A DNA stretch of 64,000 nucleotides from Chloroflexia bacterium SDU3-3 (GTDB lineage Bacteria > Chloroflexota > Chloroflexia > Chloroflexales > Roseiflexaceae): NCBI GenBank assembly GCA_009268125.1, contig WBOU01000006.1:319807-383806 (forward strand), given 5' to 3'. How positions within the stretch are numbered: the first letter of the stretch is position 1; each line of letters starts with the position of its first letter. This document shows, in pieces, positions 61,071 through 64,000 of this stretch. A model generated the notes under the pieces. That model worked only from the letters and a program-made list of their open reading frames with translations, made no database searches and was not told the origin of the DNA. The position numbers and the translations under genes are program-made.

Positions 61071-61084
61071 CCCACCGGACAAAG

Positions 61085-61207
61085 ATGCAAGCATTGCCTA
61101 CGCGCGGCGAGTGCGCCGAGCTAATCAGCGCGGTGTACCTCACCCCCGCCGACATCGAGGATGGCGAGCGCCTGCGGGCCAGCCTGCGCGCGCTCGCCGG
61201 GCTGTGA
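61085..61207 (+). pseudogene. Possible gene tail, 40 codons
   Basis: Short open frame ending VYLTPADIEDGERLRASLRA then LAGL and a stop. Composition is protein-like and its 5' end lies right where the repeat block stops, so it may be the remaining 3' end of a gene. The family is not recognised and it may be chance. Confidence 0.3.
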
Positions 61208-61272
61208 TGCGGTAGAATAGCGGCGGGAAGGCCGCGCCGCAGCCTGCGGCACCAGCAGAGGAAAAGCACACT

Positions 61273-62031
61273 GTGAGCATCATCCACACCATCCGCACCA
61301 AGTTCATCAGCCGCGTGCTGGGGCGCGACTACGTGGAGCTGGAGGGGAGCATCATCCCGCTGCCCGACCACCGCTGGTGCGGCCCCGAGTTCAAGGACGA
61401 CGCCTTCTACCTGCGCTCGGCGGAGGGCGAGGCCCAGCGGCTGGTGGAGCACCTGGGCTGCGGCGCGGGCAGCCGCGTGCTGGATGTGGGCTGCGGCCAG
61501 GGGCGGCTGGCCATCGGGCTGCGGCGCAGGGTGCCAGCGCTGGGCGGCTATGTGGGCATCGACATCGACCGCCGCTCGGTCGAGTGGTGCCAGCGCCACA
61601 TCGGCCAGGCCAGCCCACCCTACCGCTTCCTGCACCTCGATCTCTACAACGAGCGCTACAACCAGGGCGGCGCGGCCATCGGCCAGGGCTTCCAGTTCGA
61701 CCTGCCCGAGGCCAGCGCCGACATCGCCTACCTATTCTCGGTGTTCTCGCACACCACCGAGGCGGACATGCGCGCCTACCTGCGCGACTTCCGCCGCGTG
61801 CTGGGCGCGGGCGGGAGCCTGTTCTTCACCACCTTCGTGGAGGAGGGCGTGCCCGATGTGTCGATCAACCCCGAGGGCTACCGGCTGCGCTGCAACGGCC
61901 CGCTGCACGTGGTGCGCTACAGCAAGCCCTACCTGCTGGCCCTGCTGGCCGAGCACGGCTACCAGCTGCTGCGCTTCACCCACGCCACCGAGGCCGACGG
62001 CCAGAGCGCGCTGTACCTGCGGGCGTTGTAG
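61273..62031 (+). CDS. Class I SAM-dependent methyltransferase
   Basis: 252-aa methyltransferase. The SAM loop is RVLDVGCGQGRLAIGL (residues about 70-85), the acidic end of strand 2 is GIDIDRRSVEWC, and the later strand is IAYLFSVFSHTTEADMR. The N-terminal part (VLGRDYVELEGSIIPLPDHR) is unusual for the family. Substrate unknown. It begins with GTG behind AGAGGAAAAGC. The stop TAG TAG is followed at once by a family A repeat. Confidence 0.88.
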   Translation: MSIIHTIRTKFISRVLGRDYVELEGSIIPLPDHRWCGPEFKDDAFYLRSAEGEAQRLVEHLGCGAGSRVLDVGCGQGRLAIGLRRRVPALGGYVGIDIDRRSVEWCQRHIGQASPPYRFLHLDLYNERYNQGGAAIGQGFQFDLPEASADIAYLFSVFSHTTEADMRAYLRDFRRVLGAGGSLFFTTFVEEGVPDVSINPEGYRLRCNGPLHVVRYSKPYLLALLAEHGYQLLRFTHATEADGQSALYLRAL

Positions 62032-62034
62032 TAG

Positions 62035-62185
62035 ACCACGAAGGCACAGAAGATTCACCTCCAAGACTCCAAGAGAAAATATCTTGGAGTCTTCGTACCT
62101 TCGCCAGAAAAGCCTTGGCATCATGAATCAAGACACCAAGACCCCAAGAAAAAAGAATCTTGGTGCCTTGGTGTCTTGGTGGTAA
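62035..62185. repeat. Family A hairpins between convergent genes
   Basis: First hairpin: AAGACTCCAAGA (62063-62074) with its exact complement at 62082-62093. Second: CAAGACACCAAGACCCCAAG from 62129 with its near complement ending at 62177. Both are built from direct and inverted family A units. They stand between two convergent genes and may end both transcripts. Confidence 0.75.
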
Positions 62186-62189
62186 AAAA

Positions 62190-64000
62190 CTAGCGGAAGT
62201 CGAGGTCGAGCGCGTCAGCGCCGTGGCGGATGCGGATGCGCCGCTCGCCCACCGCCGCCTGGCAGTAGGGCGCGTCGATGCGCGGCCCGGGGTGGAGCGG
62301 CTGCACGCGGCCCGCCACCACCAGCGGCCCGAGCCAGCCGAAGGCCAGCGAGCCGCACGCGGGCGACTCGTACTCCACGCGCAGGCCCTCGCAGCGCAGC
62401 GGGGCGCGGCTGCACGCGGCCACGAAGTCGGCGAAGCCGCCGTACTGCGCGGCGTCGCCCAGCTCGCAGACCCACGCCGCATCGCGCTCGGGGGCGCGCA
62501 ACTCGCTCGCGCCCGCCCAGCGCGCCCCCGGCAGCGCCGCCAGCCCCACGAAGCCCGCGCCCCTGCGCCCGAACACCCAGCCGCCGCGCTCCACCAGCTC
62601 GTCGAAGGCCGCGCGCGGGAAGTAGGCGTGCGAGAAGGGGAAGGGGTCATCCGGCGGGATGTGGTGGATGCAGATCAGCGTGCTGCGATGCTGGGCCACC
62701 CTGGGCAGCCAGCGGCAGCCGGCCCAGAAGTTCGGGCGGGCCTCGTGGTCGTCGCGCTCGTCGGCGGTGCCGGGGTGGCTGGTGAACACCGCCGCGTCGC
62801 GGCCCAGCGCGGCGTGCCACACATGCTGCTGGTAGCCGGGCTTGCCGGGGCGGAAGTCCTGCGCGCTGCTCAGCTGGTAGTGCGGCGTGCGGAAGGTGAC
62901 GATGTGGGCGGGCGAGAGCGCGGTGTCCAGCGCGTCGCCGTCGAAGCTGCCGCCGCGCTCGGCGGCCAGCGCGCGGCAGGCGGGCAGTCTATCGTCGGCC
63001 TGGGCCACGAAGCCCTGGAGCCAGGGGTCGCCAGCCGCCTGTGCCAGCCGCTGGGCCGTGGCGCGCACCGCAGGGTGGCGCGCGCTCTGGCAGGCCCAGA
63101 GGATCATGCTCGCGTCCAGATCATCGGCGGGGATATCGTAGCGCGGCAGCTCATCCACGCCCAGCCCGAAGCGCTCGCGGATGAGCAGCTCGGCGGGCTG
63201 GTGGTGCGCGATCGCCTGGATGACGGGCGGGCAGCGGTAGGCGCTGGTGGCCATGCTCACCGCCGCCATATTGGTGCCCATGTGGTAGACGCCCGTGGTC
63301 AGGTGCAGCTGGCCCGTGCCGAAGGCCAGCCAGCCGATGGTGGCGCTGGGGTCGGCGCTCGCGCCCTTCACCAGCTGGGCGTAGGTGCGCCCGTGGCTGC
63401 TGGCCAGCGCGCCGCCGAAGCTGTGCATGGCCAGGTCGAGCAGCAGCATGTCGACCGCCTGCCCGGCCAGCTGCCGCAGCTCCGGCTCTAGCGCGAAGTC
63501 GTAGATATTCAGCAGCGCCGTCAGGTCTTCCTCGATGTAGCAGTTCGACAGCCACTCGGCGTAGCCGAAGCGGGCGCGGTGGTCGATCCACCGCCGCGCC
63601 AGCGCCGCGCCGTGCTGGGCGTGCCACGCGCCATCGCGCCCGCTGGCCGCGAACACCTGGCGCGGGAACAGCTGCCCGGCCAGCAGCTCACAGCTGTGGA
63701 ACAGGATCTGGTGGTTCTCGGTGTGGAAGCACATGCGCATGCCGGGCTGGTCGTACCAGTAGCAGAAGGCCAGCGCCGCCTGGTCGATAGCGTCGCGCAG
63801 CGCGGGTGCGAGCATGTGGCCCTGGCCGTAGCGGTAGCGCGCGCGCAGCAGCCCGGCCAGGGCGAAGTCGGCGCAGTCGCGCATGGCCGTGGCCAGCTCC
63901 AGCGAGGCCCGCACGAAGCGCTCGTCAAGCACGCCGCGCCCCAGCTCCAGCCGAGGGATCTGGTGGAACACATCGGCGCGGCCATTGCCGCAGGCCCGGT
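62190..64000 (-). CDS. Large hypothetical protein, cut by the window edge
   Basis: At least 600 aa; the frame continues past the right edge upstream of the GTG at 63971, reading CGNGRADVFHQIPRLELG, so the true start is outside. The sequence is helical with many His/Trp/Tyr (MCFHTENHQILFHSCELLAG, AEWLSNCYIEEDLTALLNIY, then GRDAAVFTSHPGTADERDDH), which suggests an (alpha/alpha)-toroid followed by a beta-sandwich, as in polysaccharide-acting proteins. I cannot name the family. No signal peptide can be judged. Confidence 0.7.
   Translation of the reverse strand, partial: RACGNGRADVFHQIPRLELGRGVLDERFVRASLELATAMRDCADFALAGLLRARYRYGQGHMLAPALRDAIDQAALAFCYWYDQPGMRMCFHTENHQILFHSCELLAGQLFPRQVFAASGRDGAWHAQHGAALARRWIDHRARFGYAEWLSNCYIEEDLTALLNIYDFALEPELRQLAGQAVDMLLLDLAMHSFGGALASSHGRTYAQLVKGASADPSATIGWLAFGTGQLHLTTGVYHMGTNMAAVSMATSAYRCPPVIQAIAHHQPAELLIRERFGLGVDELPRYDIPADDLDASMILWACQSARHPAVRATAQRLAQAAGDPWLQGFVAQADDRLPACRALAAERGGSFDGDALDTALSPAHIVTFRTPHYQLSSAQDFRPGKPGYQQHVWHAALGRDAAVFTSHPGTADERDDHEARPNFWAGCRWLPRVAQHRSTLICIHHIPPDDPFPFSHAYFPRAAFDELVERGGWVFGRRGAGFVGLAALPGARWAGASELRAPERDAAWVCELGDAAQYGGFADFVAACSRAPLRCEGLRVEYESPACGSLAFGWLGPLVVAGRVQPLHPGPRIDAPYCQAAVGERRIRIRHGADALDLDFR

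Overview
This is a GC-rich bacterial chromosome segment. The best guess is Chloroflexota, class Chloroflexia, in the Roseiflexus/Kouleothrix/Herpetosiphon neighbourhood. That is inferred from protein style (large ATPase-TPR proteins with zinc ribbons, a short LDH-like malate dehydrogenase, NarL-type kinases) and from the many dispersed 'ACCACCAAGACACCAAGG'-type repeats. No rRNA or tRNA gene was recognised, so the taxonomic call is tentative.

Region 1 (1-16525) is a rhamnoside-use locus, all on the + strand. It holds a lipoprotein sugar-binding protein and two ABC permeases, two GH78-type alpha-L-rhamnosidases, a GH3 beta-glycosidase with a PA14 insert (carrying a one-base frameshift), then rhamnose isomerase (rhaA), rhamnulose-1-phosphate aldolase (rhaD) and rhamnulokinase (rhaB). 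Imported or hydrolysed rhamnosides would be cut to L-rhamnose and passed to dihydroxyacetone phosphate and lactaldehyde. No ABC ATPase and no regulator lie in the window. Blocks of repeats separate the transcription units and in several places begin exactly at a TAA stop codon.

Region 2 (17105-27632) has mixed metabolism: a small membrane protein, an FAD monooxygenase-like protein, a zinc-binding/propeller-like protein, a radical SAM protein whose 3' end is cut off by a repeat, a heparinase II/III-family protein, a KDPG-type aldolase and a large membrane glycosyltransferase of the GT39/ArnT type.

Region 3 (28350-35329) carries NTPase/TPR signalling genes: a zinc-ribbon protein, an XRE-HTH/NTPase/TPR protein, and convergent to them a two-gene operon that looks like a STAND NTPase split into an ATPase gene and a zinc-ribbon/winged-helix/TPR/membrane gene.

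Region 4 (35624-46143) is mostly housekeeping: a SufS-like class V aminotransferase behind a clear SAM-I riboswitch and attenuator, a dksA-like/lspA/rluD operon, mdh, an ECF sigma factor with a NarL-type sensor kinase, ksgA/rsmA and an EamA exporter.

Region 5 (46395-51000) looks acquired. A TetR regulator and an oxidoreductase gene diverge from three 13-bp palindromic operators spaced exactly 25 bp. These are followed by a monooxygenase-fold protein, remnants of a transposase and a tyrosine recombinase, an AT-rich SUMF1-fold gene and a decayed RHS toxin tail.

Region 6 (51086-64000) contains a nucleotidyltransferase, a membrane protein, an RND transporter, a kinase/response-regulator pair, a DUF1152 protein, a methyltransferase and a large unidentified protein running off the right edge.

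The most unusual content is the intergenic DNA: at least four dispersed repeat families, often combined, and three unrelated tandem arrays that all have a 21-bp unit.
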